Below are positions 16,828 to 27,581 of a DNA stretch of 64,000 nucleotides, in pieces. The stretch is from Azospirillum griseum (GTDB taxonomy: Bacteria; Pseudomonadota; Alphaproteobacteria; Azospirillales; Azospirillaceae). The DNA is taken from positions 173,327 through 237,326 of the forward strand of contig NZ_RXMA01000007.1 in NCBI RefSeq assembly GCF_003966125.1, given 5' to 3'. Both the position numbers and the translations under genes were made by a program. The notes under the pieces are model-generated. The model was given only the letters and a program-made list of their open reading frames with translations, was not told the DNA's origin and ran no database searches. Within the stretch, counting starts at the first letter, position 1; the number at the start of each line of letters is the position of its first letter.

Positions 16828-17595
16828 TCAGCCCTTGGACTTCAGCGCGGCCAGACGGTCCGACAGGCTGGAGGCGGCGGGTTTGCCGGACGCGGCGGCC
16901 ATGGCGGCGGCGATGTTGGGGTCTTCCTTTTCCGGGGCGGTCGGGGTCAGCAGCTTGGCCTTGGCGTTGGCGGCTTCGGCGGACGCCAGATCCTTGGCGG
17001 CGCTGTCCTGCATCGCCTTCAGCGCCACGGTCAGGCCGCTGGTGGTGCTGGCCAGACCGGCGGCGCGGCGGGCGGCTTCGGCCTGGCGTTCGGCCATCTC
17101 ACGCTGCTGTTCGGCGCGGCCCATGTCGCGTTGGGCGCGCACCAGCTCCGCCCGGGCGGATTTCAGCTTGGCCCCGGCGTCGGCGTAGCTCTTTTCCAGC
17201 ATCTCCAGGAATTGTTGGGCGTCCACCGCGTCCTTGGTTTCGCGCTCGATCTCGGGGGCCATCTCTTCCAGCATGGCGACGATGGTTTCCAGGCTCTTGG
17301 TCAGCGCGGCCTGACGGGCCGGGTCGCTTTCGCCCGCCAGTTGGGCTTGCAGATGCTCGGCGGCGGCCATGCGCTGGGCCGACAGGGCCTTGATCGCGTC
17401 GGCCTCGCGCTGTTCGCGGTCATAGACGGCGCGCGCCTCGGCCACCTGGCGGCCCAGATCGTCCAGATGCTGCTCCATGGTCCGCAATTCCGCCTCGGTG
17501 GCGGATTTGGGGTCCCAACGCACCAGCGCCTCCACGGCGCCCTGAACGGCTTGATCGGTCTTCACGCCAAGAAGGTTGCGGATGAAGGAGAGCAT
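16828..17595 (-). CDS. PspA/IM30 (YjfJ-like) family protein
   Basis: 255-residue, almost wholly alpha-helical protein. Residues 1-10 (MLSFIRNLLG) resemble the amphipathic membrane-binding helix of the family. Residues about 35-205 form long Ala/Glu/Arg-rich coiled coils, e.g. AELVRAQRDMGRAEQQREMAERQAEAARR, and the C-terminus is flexible with a final SLSDRLAALKSKG. PspA/IM30 proteins bind and stabilise membranes. Next to DUF350 and DUF2491 genes it matches the E. coli yjfJ position, so it probably serves that module and not the phage-shock system. It ends at a strong terminator. Confidence 0.85.
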   Translation of the reverse strand: MLSFIRNLLGVKTDQAVQGAVEALVRWDPKSATEAELRTMEQHLDDLGRQVAEARAVYDREQREADAIKALSAQRMAAAEHLQAQLAGESDPARQAALTKSLETIVAMLEEMAPEIERETKDAVDAQQFLEMLEKSYADAGAKLKSARAELVRAQRDMGRAEQQREMAERQAEAARRAAGLASTTSGLTVALKAMQDSAAKDLASAEAANAKAKLLTPTAPEKEDPNIAAAMAAASGKPAASSLSDRLAALKSKG

Positions 17596-17745
17596 GCGGA
17601 ATTTTCCTGTTCAACGGGGTTGGTTGGCTTGGGGTTGGTTGGTTCAGACAAAGAACAATTCGTTGGCGACGCGCGGCCACGCGCCCGATGCCGGACCGCG
17701 CCAGCCTACAGATGGGGGGCCGTCACCCTCCGGTGCAAGCCCCTA

Positions 17746-17761
17746 TCCTTACCGTTTGGGG
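17746..17761 (+). repeat. Iteron-like element distant from oriV
   Basis: CCTTACCGTTTGGGGG differs from the oriV iteron consensus by one base. It lies 1.9 kb past the rep stop, in the gap between the pspA-like and DUF350 genes, followed by a T-run. It could be a Rep-binding outpost or part of an old duplication. Confidence 0.6.
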
Positions 17762-17782
17762 GGCTTTTTTTTGAGCCGGGCC

Positions 17783-18208
17783 TCACCCGGCCATGGCGGC
17801 GGCGTTGATCAGGGCGACGCCGATCTGGATGCCGACCAGCGTGGTGGCCGAGGCGACGTTGCCGCCCTCGATCTGGCCGCGCAGGTCGCGGATCAGCAGG
17901 GTGGCGACGGCGAAGGCGACCAGTTGCAGGATCACCGCCACCACCCCCCACAGGATGATGTCGAGGATCACCGTGCTGGTCGCCAGCGTCGCCGCCAGCG
18001 GGATGGCCAGCGCGACGATGGAGCCGCCCAGCGTCAGCCCGCCCGCCGGGTTGCCATCGGCCACCAGCCGGGCTTCGTCGAAGGGGGTGATGCGGGTGTA
18101 AACCGCGACACCGGCGGCCAGCAGCACCAGCGTCACCGCCATTTGCAGCAGCAGCACCGGCAGACCGGCACCCAGCGCGGAGAGGATCGAACCGAACACA
18201 GTTTCCAT
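17783..18208 (-). CDS. DUF350 family membrane protein (YjfL-like)
   Basis: 141 residues with four hydrophobic segments in two repeats. The first repeat covers about 15-37, LPVLLLQMAVTLVLLAAGVAVYTRITPFDE. The second includes LGGSIVALAIPLAATLATS and ILWGVVAVILQLVAFAVATLLIRDL. The ITPFDE...GNPAGGLTLGGS pattern is characteristic of DUF350. Biochemical function is unknown; family members co-occur with PspA-like proteins, DUF2491 and sometimes polyamine-related genes. It lies 67 bp after the DUF2491 gene and 187 bp before the pspA-like gene on the same strand. Confidence 0.88.
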   Translation of the reverse strand: METVFGSILSALGAGLPVLLLQMAVTLVLLAAGVAVYTRITPFDEARLVADGNPAGGLTLGGSIVALAIPLAATLATSTVILDIILWGVVAVILQLVAFAVATLLIRDLRGQIEGGNVASATTLVGIQIGVALINAAAMAG

Positions 18209-18275
18209 GATGCCGCCACTCGACTCAAAAGAACGGGAAAAGACAGGACGCCAACACCCTTATGCCAGATACAGC

Positions 18276-20051
18276 CTATGCCAGAGACAGCGACGCCGGG
18301 TTCACATCGATCCCCGCCGCGATCTCGACAGAGGCCGCGCCGTTGCGCTCCACCACCGCCACCAGGATGTATTCCCGTTCCGGTGCCGGGGCTTTCGCGT
18401 TGGTGGGCGCGCCGTACAGCATGGCGTGGCTGGTCACAGCCTCCGTCCCGCGCAGGCTCTGGCGCGATTCCGCCAGCACGAAGGGAGCGATGCGGGCCAA
18501 GCCGGGCGACCAGACGCGGGGGTACAGGGTGCCGTCCTTGGTCTGGAACTCCGGCCAGCCGACCATCCCCTCGCTTTCGTCCAGCCAGAACGCCCACTCG
18601 CCTTCATCCGCCGGGGTGACGCTGTCGATGGGGGTGAAGTAGCGGCACTCGTCCGGCTGCCCGTCGGCGTCCAGATGGATTTGGAAGAAACCGCCGCCGG
18701 GCAGATAGAGCCGGTGCACGGTCGCCGATCCCGAGGTGATGGTCCCCACCGCCTCGATCGACACCAGACGGTCGCCGCCGGTGTGCGGGGCCTTCACCTT
18801 GGTGGTGCCCTCCGCCAGCAGGAAGGGGGCGGGGTCGATGGTGACGGTCATGCCCAGCCGGAACAGCGAGGGGCTGTAACGCTGGCCGGACAGCTTCTGA
18901 TTCACGTAATTGCCGAGCGTTCCGAACAGGCGCACCTCAGTGCCTCCCTTGTTGGCGGTGGTGTTGGCGGTGGTCGGTGGGGTCGTGGTGTGGCCGGTTG
19001 CCTTGGCGTCCATCCGGCGGCGCGCGCGCCACAGCAGGAACAGGACCGCCACCCCCAGCAGCAGGATCGCCCACCAGGCAAAGGCCGACAGGCCGGAAGA
19101 GCTTTTGGCGCTGCCGCCCTCCCCGGCCTGACCGGTTCCACTGCCGCTGTCGGCGCGGGCGAGGCTGAGCGGCACATCGGGCGGCAGGCGTCCGGCCTCG
19201 CGCGGGGTTCCGTCCTGCGCCTTCAGGCTTTGGTCGAGCGTGGCGAGCTTGGCGCGCAGCTCCGCGTTGTCCTTGGCCAGCCGGTCGGCCTCCGCCCGCC
19301 ATTCGCGATAGCCGGGATCGTTGGCCTGATCGTGGAAGAAGGTGGAATGGCCGGGCCGCGTCAGCGTGTCGAGCATGAACCACAGGAACAGCCCGTCCCA
19401 CACGCCAAAGCGCCGGGGGGCCGCCACGCTGTAGGGCGGCGGTGCCCAGCCATAGGAGGCGTAGGGGTTGGGCGGTGGCGCTTGGGTGGTGGGCGTGCGC
19501 GATCCGCCGCCGCCGCCGCTGGTCCAGCCCCAACCGCTCCAGCTCGACCCGCTGCTGCTGGTTCCGCTGCGGGTGCTGTTGGATCCGCTGGCGGGCGCGG
19601 CGGCGGTGGGGGCGCTGGGCGGTGGGGCCTTTTTTGCCTCCTCCTGCGCCTTGAACCGTTTCAGCGCGTCGGCCGATCCCTGTTGGCTCAACGCGCGGTC
19701 GCCCGCCGAACTGGGCGCTGGCGCCGGGGCCGCCACGCTGGGTGTCGGGCGGCTGTAGCCGCCACTGGATGACTCGCTGGTGCTGGTCGACGGGGTGCGC
19801 GCCGCCGACGGCTTGCTGTACCCGCCCGACGAGGAACCGCTGGTGGACGGCGTCCGCACCGACGACGAGGATGACGGTCGCGAATAGCCCCCCGACGACC
19901 GCGAGGAGGAGCGCGCCCAGGCGTCCTCCGGTGCGGCGACGGTGACGGCGACCGCCGCCGATCCGATCAGCAGGGCGGGCGGCGGCAGGTTGGCCGGGTT
20001 GAAGGCCAGCAAGGCCGCCAGGGCCAGCGCGCGCCAGCGGCGTCCGCTCAT
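18276..20051 (-). CDS. DUF2491 (YjfK-like) membrane protein with Ser-rich N-terminal region
   Basis: About 591 residues. Hydrophobic segments near the start (ALALAALLAF and PPALLIGSAAVAVTVAA) look like a signal sequence or membrane anchor. About 50-220 is Ser/Gly/Pro-rich low complexity with repeated SSSGGYS(R/K)PS motifs. Next come a predicted amphipathic part, then a single membrane span FAWWAILLLGVAVLFLLWRARRR (about 350-372). The C-terminal 220 residues match DUF2491 (VRLFGTLGNYVNQKLSGQRYSPSLFRLGM, ...PADEGEWAFWLDESEGMVGWPEF). E. coli YjfK has only the DUF2491 part, so the N-terminal half is an addition. Starts 20063 or 20051 are both possible. Confidence 0.75.
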   Translation of the reverse strand: MSGRRWRALALAALLAFNPANLPPPALLIGSAAVAVTVAAPEDAWARSSSRSSGGYSRPSSSSSVRTPSTSGSSSGGYSKPSAARTPSTSTSESSSGGYSRPTPSVAAPAPAPSSAGDRALSQQGSADALKRFKAQEEAKKAPPPSAPTAAAPASGSNSTRSGTSSSGSSWSGWGWTSGGGGGSRTPTTQAPPPNPYASYGWAPPPYSVAAPRRFGVWDGLFLWFMLDTLTRPGHSTFFHDQANDPGYREWRAEADRLAKDNAELRAKLATLDQSLKAQDGTPREAGRLPPDVPLSLARADSGSGTGQAGEGGSAKSSSGLSAFAWWAILLLGVAVLFLLWRARRRMDAKATGHTTTPPTTANTTANKGGTEVRLFGTLGNYVNQKLSGQRYSPSLFRLGMTVTIDPAPFLLAEGTTKVKAPHTGGDRLVSIEAVGTITSGSATVHRLYLPGGGFFQIHLDADGQPDECRYFTPIDSVTPADEGEWAFWLDESEGMVGWPEFQTKDGTLYPRVWSPGLARIAPFVLAESRQSLRGTEAVTSHAMLYGAPTNAKAPAPEREYILVAVVERNGAASVEIAAGIDVNPASLSLA

Positions 20052-20264
20052 GCCACGTCCCATTGTCCGCAGGCCCAACGCCCCCACACCCAACGCCGAA
20101 TCATGACCGACCTTTGCCCCGTTCATCGCCGGAATGCTGACGCCACCATGCCAGACTCCCGCCCGGTTGGCGAGCCTTTCACCCGATTCTGTCCGATTTG
20201 TCATCAGGTTGCGCCGCTGAAACGGGCAATGGGGCGACATGGGTGATGGGGCTGACCGTGGCCG

Positions 20265-22310
<2,046 letters not shown>

Positions 22311-22738
22311 GACCTTGGCCCCGGTGACAATCGGTCCCACATCCCCTGGTGGGCGTTCCTGGTGGGCCAGCATAGCAGCATTCCCCCCCGCCGGGGCCAG
22401 CCCAACCTTGCGCGGCATAGCCCTATTGCGCGCGCCTGCCGCCCCCCAACTGGCAAACCATCACCCCAATCGCAGGGTTCGGCTGTTGTTATGGGGGGGT
22501 GCGCTCGCGTCGTGGACTGCGGATTGTGAAGCGGTTTGAAATTTGTCACCTATCGTGACCGGAAATAACAATCAAAAATAAATTGATGGGGCATAATCGG
22601 TCCCAGGTAAATCGGAATTTCCATTTTGCTTTGGATAATAATCATTTTGTGAACATTGCCTCTGAATTCAAGTGATTTTGGCGCGTCCTTCAATTGCTTC
22701 TGTGAGCACCCGCCTTTTGGCGGGACAAAGGAAACACC
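22311..22738. other. Divergent intergenic region with a candidate operator
   Basis: No gene is supported in these 428 bases between nadE (left) and the rightward trpB2 operon. The first 190 bases are GC-rich; 22540-22670 is strongly AT-rich and is the likely promoter zone. GTCAC-N5-GTGAC (22545-22559) is a perfect inverted repeat that could be an operator. Confidence 0.45.
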
Positions 22739-23404
22739 GTGATCCAGTCCGAAACCGTGCCGTCACCGACCAGCGATGGTTCAGACCATCCGGTCAGCGT
22801 CCTGCTGCGCTTCCACTCGGCCTCAAACCGGGGCGCGCCGTTCCAAGTCGAACGGTCGCGGGTTCTTGCGTCCCTCCGCGACGCGCCCGGCTGCCGGGCC
22901 GTGGTCGAGCTTGGACCGCCGCCGGAAACACCCGGCGACGTCTGTGTGGTGGCCCAGTTCGACGGAGCCGCATCCTGGAGACTCTGGCGCGACGGTTCGC
23001 AGTGGGCAGGCTGGTTCGGCGACCCGTCGGAACGGGTTGGATCGCCCACCGTGCAGGAATGCTACGGTTCAGCCGCCAGACTCGTCTTGCCCGCGCTCCA
23101 CCCCGGGGGACCGCCGCCGCGTCGCAAGATGGCGGTGGTGATGTGGATCAGCGTGTATCCCACCATCACGGCGCTGCTGTGGCTGTTGTGGCCGCTGGTC
23201 CAAGGGTTCCCCCTGCCGTTGCGCACCCTGGCGCTGTCCGTTGTGATGGTTCCCCTGATGGTCTGGGTCATCGTGCCCTGGGTGACGGCGCGGCTTGCCC
23301 CTTGGCTGAGGGCAACGGGGCACCGGAGCGGATCGCGTCAAGCCGGAAGCGATTTGGCCCGTGAATCCGCACAACGAATCAAAGCGGAGAGCACCGCTGC
23401 CTGA
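22739..23404 (+). CDS. Antibiotic-biosynthesis-monooxygenase-like membrane protein
   Basis: 221 residues. The N-terminal 110 residues fit a divergent ABM (ferredoxin-like barrel) fold: VSVLLRFHSASN, then VVELGPPPETPGDVCVVAQFDGAASWRLWRDGSQWAGWF. Two hydrophobic segments follow (MAVVMWISVYPTITALLWLLWPLV and LRTLALSVVMVPLMVWVIVPWV), the layout of COG3224 proteins. Start is GTG 22739 with AAAGGA upstream. Function is unknown; it is the first gene of a rightward operon with a LysE exporter and TrpB2. A role in modifying or sensing an aromatic intermediate is conceivable but unproven. Confidence 0.6.
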   Translation: MIQSETVPSPTSDGSDHPVSVLLRFHSASNRGAPFQVERSRVLASLRDAPGCRAVVELGPPPETPGDVCVVAQFDGAASWRLWRDGSQWAGWFGDPSERVGSPTVQECYGSAARLVLPALHPGGPPPRRKMAVVMWISVYPTITALLWLLWPLVQGFPLPLRTLALSVVMVPLMVWVIVPWVTARLAPWLRATGHRSGSRQAGSDLARESAQRIKAESTAA

Positions 23405-23447
23405 TGCCCAATTCAGGCGCGCCGCTCGAACGGAAGGAGGGCTGGGG

Positions 23448-24050
23448 ATGGGATTCGATCAGGTGCTGCTGCTGGCCAGCGCATGCTTTGTCGCGATGGC
23501 AAGCCCCGGACCCGGGGTTTTTGCCGTGGTGTCGCGGTCGCTGGCCATCGGATACCGGCGGAACATGCCGTTCATCGGCGGCATGGTTCTGGGCGACCTC
23601 GTGCTGCTGGGCCTCGCCATGTCCGGTTTGGCGGCGGTCGCATCGGTCCTGGGCGACGCCTTCAGGATCCTGACCTACCTTGCAGCCGGGTATCTGGTCT
23701 ATCTGGGCATCGGGTGCTGGCGTCATGCGGCCGACCCGGCCGTGCTGCCATCGTCATCGAACGCGCGCGGGTTTGCCAGCGGCGTCGCCATCACCCTGTC
23801 CAATCCAAAGACCATCCTGTTCTACATGGCTTTCCTGCCCGCCTTTGTCGATCTGTTCCACCTGACATTGCCGGACACGATGCTGGTGGCTCTGGTTGTC
23901 GGCGCTGTCCTGTTCGGCGTGATGACAAGCTATTCGATCGCGTCAGCGTCGGCGCGGGCGCTGTTCCGCAGCCCACGGGCGCTGTTGATCCTGAACCGCT
24001 GCGCCGCGTGCCTGATGGTCGGGACCGGGCTTCTCATCGCCCTGCGCTGA
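23448..24050 (+). CDS. LysE-family amino-acid exporter
   Basis: 200-residue inner-membrane translocator with six hydrophobic segments. The family signature ASPGPGVFAVVSRSLAIGYRRNMPFIGGMVLGD covers about 17-50, and the second conserved part is ITLSNPKTILFYMAFLPAFVD. GGAAGGAGGG precedes ATG 23448; the frame extends upstream into the previous gene without homology. Located between the ABM-like gene and trpB2 it probably exports tryptophan, an analogue or another amino acid, inferred from context. Confidence 0.88.
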   Translation: MGFDQVLLLASACFVAMASPGPGVFAVVSRSLAIGYRRNMPFIGGMVLGDLVLLGLAMSGLAAVASVLGDAFRILTYLAAGYLVYLGIGCWRHAADPAVLPSSSNARGFASGVAITLSNPKTILFYMAFLPAFVDLFHLTLPDTMLVALVVGAVLFGVMTSYSIASASARALFRSPRALLILNRCAACLMVGTGLLIALR

Positions 24051-24104
24051 TCCCCTGATCCGACGACCAGTCGAAACCCTGTCCCTGAGAATGGAAGACC
24101 GACC

Positions 24105-25469
24105 ATGACCGAGCGGACCAAATATGTTCTCGATGAGACGCGGATTCCCAAGAGCTGGTACAACCCGGCGGCGGATCTGCCTGCGGCCGCTCCGGCGCGC
24201 CACCCCGTGACGGGACGACCGATCACGCCGGATGATCTGGGCGCGATCATGCCAAGGGACCTCATCGCCCAAGAGTTGAGCACAGAGCGCGAGATCGAGA
24301 TTCCCGGCCCGGTGCGCCGGGCGTACGCACGGTGGCGGCCTTCGCCGCTGTTCCGCGCGTGGGGGTTGGAGCGGGCGCTGGGGACACCGGCGCGGATCTA
24401 CTACAAGTATGAAGGGGTCAGCCCCACGGGGAGCCACAAGCCGAACACCGCCATCGCGCAGGCCTTCTACAACAAGGAGGCGGGCGTCGCGCGGCTGGTC
24501 ACGGAAACCGGGGCGGGCCAATGGGGATCGTCGCTGGCCTTCGCGGGCGCGATGTTCGGCCTGGACGTCAAGGTCTACATGGTCAAGATCACCTACCATC
24601 AGAAGCCTTACCCGAAGTCCCTGATGGAGACGTACGGGGCCGTCTGCGTGCCCAGCCCAAGCCAGGAGACCGCCGCCGGGCGCGCCATCCTCGCCGAGGA
24701 TCCCGAATGCAGCGGCAGCCTCGGCATTGCGACGTCGGAGGCCGTCGAGGTGGCCATCGGCGACTCCCGGACCAACTACGCCGGCGGCAGCGTGTTGAAC
24801 CACGTTGTCACGCACCAGACGGTCATCGGGCAGGAGGCCATGCTGCAGATGGACATGGCCAACGATTGGCCTGATGTCGTGATTGGATGCGCCGGTGGAG
24901 GCAGCAACCTGGGCGGTCTGGCCTTTCCCTTCATCGGCGAACGGCTGCGGACGGGCCGCAAGGTGCGCGTCATCGCGGCGGAGCCAACATCCTGCCCAAC
25001 GCTGACCCAAGGCCGCCGGGTTTACGATTACGGCGACACCGTTGGCCTGACGCCCTGCCTGATGATGCACACGCTCGGCCACAGCTTCGTGCCGCCGCCG
25101 CTGCATGCTGGCGGGTTGCGCTATCACGGCATCGCCCCGTTGGTCAGCCAGGCTCTGGCGCTTGGGCTGATGGAGGCGGTTGCCGTCCCCCAGACCGATT
25201 GTTTTGCCGCCGGTGTTCTGTTCGCCCGGTCGGAAGGCATCGTGCCGGCACCGGAATCAACGCACGCCATCCGGGTTGCCATCGACGAGGCCAAGCGTTG
25301 CCGCGAGGAGGGCCGCGCACAAACAATTCTGTTCGCCCTGTCCGGGCATGGTCTGTTCGATCTGCCAGCCTATACGCGCTATCTCACCGGACAATTGCGC
25401 GATGAACCCTGCGATCAGGATCGGTTGGACCGCTCCCTCGCCAAGCTCCCGGTCTTCGCGGAGCAATAG
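24105..25469 (+). CDS. TrpB2-type tryptophan synthase beta-like protein
   Basis: 454-residue PLP enzyme of the TrpB2 (stand-alone) clade. It has the long N-terminus with ILDETRIPKSWYNPAADLP-type sequence (here starting YVLDETRIP), the PLP-binding Lys112 in SPTGSHKPNTA, the glycine-rich phosphate loop CAGGGSNLGGLAFPF near 265, and SGHGLFDL at the C-terminus. TrpB2 enzymes condense indole with serine without tight TrpA pairing. The trpA, trpC, trpD and trpF homologues of this window lie 10-20 kb away on the other strand, so it may close the same pathway or act on a non-standard indole. It follows the lysE gene by 54 bp. Confidence 0.9.
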   Translation: MTERTKYVLDETRIPKSWYNPAADLPAAAPARHPVTGRPITPDDLGAIMPRDLIAQELSTEREIEIPGPVRRAYARWRPSPLFRAWGLERALGTPARIYYKYEGVSPTGSHKPNTAIAQAFYNKEAGVARLVTETGAGQWGSSLAFAGAMFGLDVKVYMVKITYHQKPYPKSLMETYGAVCVPSPSQETAAGRAILAEDPECSGSLGIATSEAVEVAIGDSRTNYAGGSVLNHVVTHQTVIGQEAMLQMDMANDWPDVVIGCAGGGSNLGGLAFPFIGERLRTGRKVRVIAAEPTSCPTLTQGRRVYDYGDTVGLTPCLMMHTLGHSFVPPPLHAGGLRYHGIAPLVSQALALGLMEAVAVPQTDCFAAGVLFARSEGIVPAPESTHAIRVAIDEAKRCREEGRAQTILFALSGHGLFDLPAYTRYLTGQLRDEPCDQDRLDRSLAKLPVFAEQ

Positions 25470-25500
25470 GGGCCACACCCGCTTTTGCTGCCGATCAGCG

Positions 25501-25530
25501 GGGCCGCAACCATCGGTTTGCGGCCCTGTT
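25501..25530. terminator. Hairpin between convergent trpB2 and transglutaminase-like genes
   Basis: GGGCCGCAA (25501-25509) pairs perfectly with TTGCGGCCC (25518-25526) around an 8-base loop, followed by TGTT. It lies 30 bp past trpB2 and 35 bp past the oppositely oriented gene, so it may stop both. Confidence 0.65.
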
Positions 25531-25561
25531 CCATGCGCCGGGCAGCCGATCCGGAGGCTGG

Positions 25562-26257
25562 CTACGAGATCGCGCAGCCATCCGCCCGTTCCGCCACGGT
25601 GGCGTCGGCGATCAGCGAGCCGCTGCGGAACCGGTTGCGTGTTCCGAACAGATTCGGGTGCGCCGCGCGCAGGCCGTCGATGACGGCGTCATAGGGAAAG
25701 TCATCAAAATCGCCGTGGATGCGGATGAATTCCATGAACTTATGTCCATTGTCGTCGTAGGGGTGATGCAGGCTGTCGGATTTCCCGTCAAACTCCAAAG
25801 GCTTCATGCCATAGAGCTGGCACAGCTTTCTGTTGAACACGGGTGTCGCCTTCACCCATCGCCCGCCGATGAACACCGACACGAGACAATGATAATGGAA
25901 AACATCACCACCGACGAACTGACGCAGTCGGTCAGAGGTGAGGTGGTTGCGCACGTCCGTCAGGACAAGTCGGCTTGGGATGCCAACGGAACGGACGGCG
26001 GCGGCGTAAACGATGGATTTGTGGATGCACAGGCCGCTGCCCGCCGCGATGATGGCGCTGGCCCGCAGGCCCGCCCGTGACATGTCCGCACCGTAAATCT
26101 CGTACAGGATATCGTCGCGCACCGCATAATAGAGTCGGATCGCTTTTTCTTCCGCCGTCAGGTCGTCCTGACGCAGGGCCTGTTCCACGAAACGGCGCAC
26201 CACCGGTGACTGGTGGTCAAGAAAGCCGGTCGGACGGATCGTGTCTTCGAACACCAT
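25562..26257 (-). CDS. Transglutaminase-like domain protein
   Basis: 231-residue soluble protein of the transglutaminase/papain-like fold. The nucleophile region AAGSGLCIHKSIVYAAAVRSVGIPSRLV holds Cys77, and the His region is FHYHCLVSVFIGGRW (His121/His123). The third position, normally Asp in WVxxDP, reads WVKATPVFN, so the canonical Asp is replaced by Thr. It may be a peptidase, an amide-forming enzyme or an acyl-group handler, as some members act in natural-product pathways. It is the last gene of the RR-HK-TG string (13 bp after the kinase stop) at the left end of the biosynthetic island. Confidence 0.78.
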   Translation of the reverse strand: MVFEDTIRPTGFLDHQSPVVRRFVEQALRQDDLTAEEKAIRLYYAVRDDILYEIYGADMSRAGLRASAIIAAGSGLCIHKSIVYAAAVRSVGIPSRLVLTDVRNHLTSDRLRQFVGGDVFHYHCLVSVFIGGRWVKATPVFNRKLCQLYGMKPLEFDGKSDSLHHPYDDNGHKFMEFIRIHGDFDDFPYDAVIDGLRAAHPNLFGTRNRFRSGSLIADATVAERADGCAIS

Positions 26258-26270
26258 ACCCTTCTCCCTG

Positions 26271-27581
26271 TCAGCGCAGCGTCGCGAAGGCGGTCGGCAA
26301 GGCGACCGTCACGGTCGTTCCCTGGTCCACCGTGCTGCGAATGGTGAGTTTGCCGTCATGGCTTTTTGTGATCGTGTCGCACAGATAGAGTCCCAGCCCG
26401 TACCCGCCCGATTTGCGTTGGCGTGATTCGTCCAGCCGCCAGAAAGGTTCGGTCATGTAGGGGATCTGCGAGTCCGGGATGCCGACCCCCTCGTCGGCGA
26501 CCGAGAGGACCAGCGTGTCCGGGCTGCTCGTCGGCTGGGTCACTGTGACCGTGATCGGTCGGTCCCGCCCATAGCGGATCGCGTTTGAAATCAGGTTCTT
26601 CAGGAGAAGGCCGACGCTGAATCCATCGGCGTGGAAGGTGTCGTCCGCAGTGTCCAGCACCAGCGTCAGCTTGTCGTAATACTCCCGGAATTCATCGACG
26701 ATCTCGCAGAAGAAGGCCTCGACGTCGATCTCCTCCCGCTTGATCTTTCCCTCGTGGGACTGCAGGCGTTCGGTCTGGAGAATGGTGTCGAGGATTTCCT
26801 CCAGATTGTTGATGTCGCGGGAGATTTCCCGGCGCAGATCATGATCGGCAATCAGATCCTTGCGCACCTTCAACCGGGCCAGGGGCGTGCGGACCTCGTG
26901 CGGGATGGCCAGCAGCATGTGCCGACGGGCCGCGTTCACATGCTCGAGGCGCTGGAGCATGCCGTTGAAGCTGTTGGCGAGATCGCGGAACTCGCCGTAG
27001 GTCTTGTCCAGGGGCACCCGGAAGGACAGGTTTCCATCATCCACGTTCTTGACCACCCGCTTGAAGACCGAAAAGGGCGAGGTCAGGTAACGGATGGCGA
27101 CGACGTTGACGAGCAGGACCGTCAGAACCGTGGCGACGACCAGCCCAACCAGCGCCATCGCCTGGGTGGACAGCGAGCGGCCGAACTGGGGCAGCACGAC
27201 CAGCGTGTTGCCATGGATCGCGGCAGCCATGTAGCGGTCGTGGAAAACGGTGATGGCGACACCATCGGGATCCCGGTGAATGCCGTCCAGAAGCGTTTCG
27301 AACGGCAGTTCGGTGTCGGTCGGAAGACGATCCAGGGGAAAGACCTCGAACCGCGCCCCGTCCAACCGGACCCGGCTCAACTCTTCCGGTTGGAAGCTGT
27401 TGACGACATAGCTGAACAATGTTTTCGACAGATACCGCCGTGGATGCTCGTCGGCGACCCGCTGCAGGGACGAAACCGAAACGAGCGCAACAACGATCGT
27501 CGACACCAGCGTGTTCAGCAGCAGCAGCGCGAACACGGAATAGGAGGTCATTTTACGAAACACGTCGCGCTCCAGGGTCAT
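26271..27581 (-). CDS. Sensor histidine kinase
   Basis: 436-residue inner-membrane kinase. One hydrophobic span at about 14-36, a periplasmic sensor region of about 100 residues, a second span at about 141-163, then HAMP (170-215). The H-box reads LLAIPHEVRTPLARLKV with His228 (Pro replaces the common Ser before His). The ATPase part has NLISNAIRYG (N box), DEGVGIP (G1) and GGYGLGLYL (G2). It overlaps the response-regulator stop by 4 bp. Together they are the only regulators inside the island and are good candidates to control it; the signal is unknown. Confidence 0.93.
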   Translation of the reverse strand: MTLERDVFRKMTSYSVFALLLLNTLVSTIVVALVSVSSLQRVADEHPRRYLSKTLFSYVVNSFQPEELSRVRLDGARFEVFPLDRLPTDTELPFETLLDGIHRDPDGVAITVFHDRYMAAAIHGNTLVVLPQFGRSLSTQAMALVGLVVATVLTVLLVNVVAIRYLTSPFSVFKRVVKNVDDGNLSFRVPLDKTYGEFRDLANSFNGMLQRLEHVNAARRHMLLAIPHEVRTPLARLKVRKDLIADHDLRREISRDINNLEEILDTILQTERLQSHEGKIKREEIDVEAFFCEIVDEFREYYDKLTLVLDTADDTFHADGFSVGLLLKNLISNAIRYGRDRPITVTVTQPTSSPDTLVLSVADEGVGIPDSQIPYMTEPFWRLDESRQRKSGGYGLGLYLCDTITKSHDGKLTIRSTVDQGTTVTVALPTAFATLR

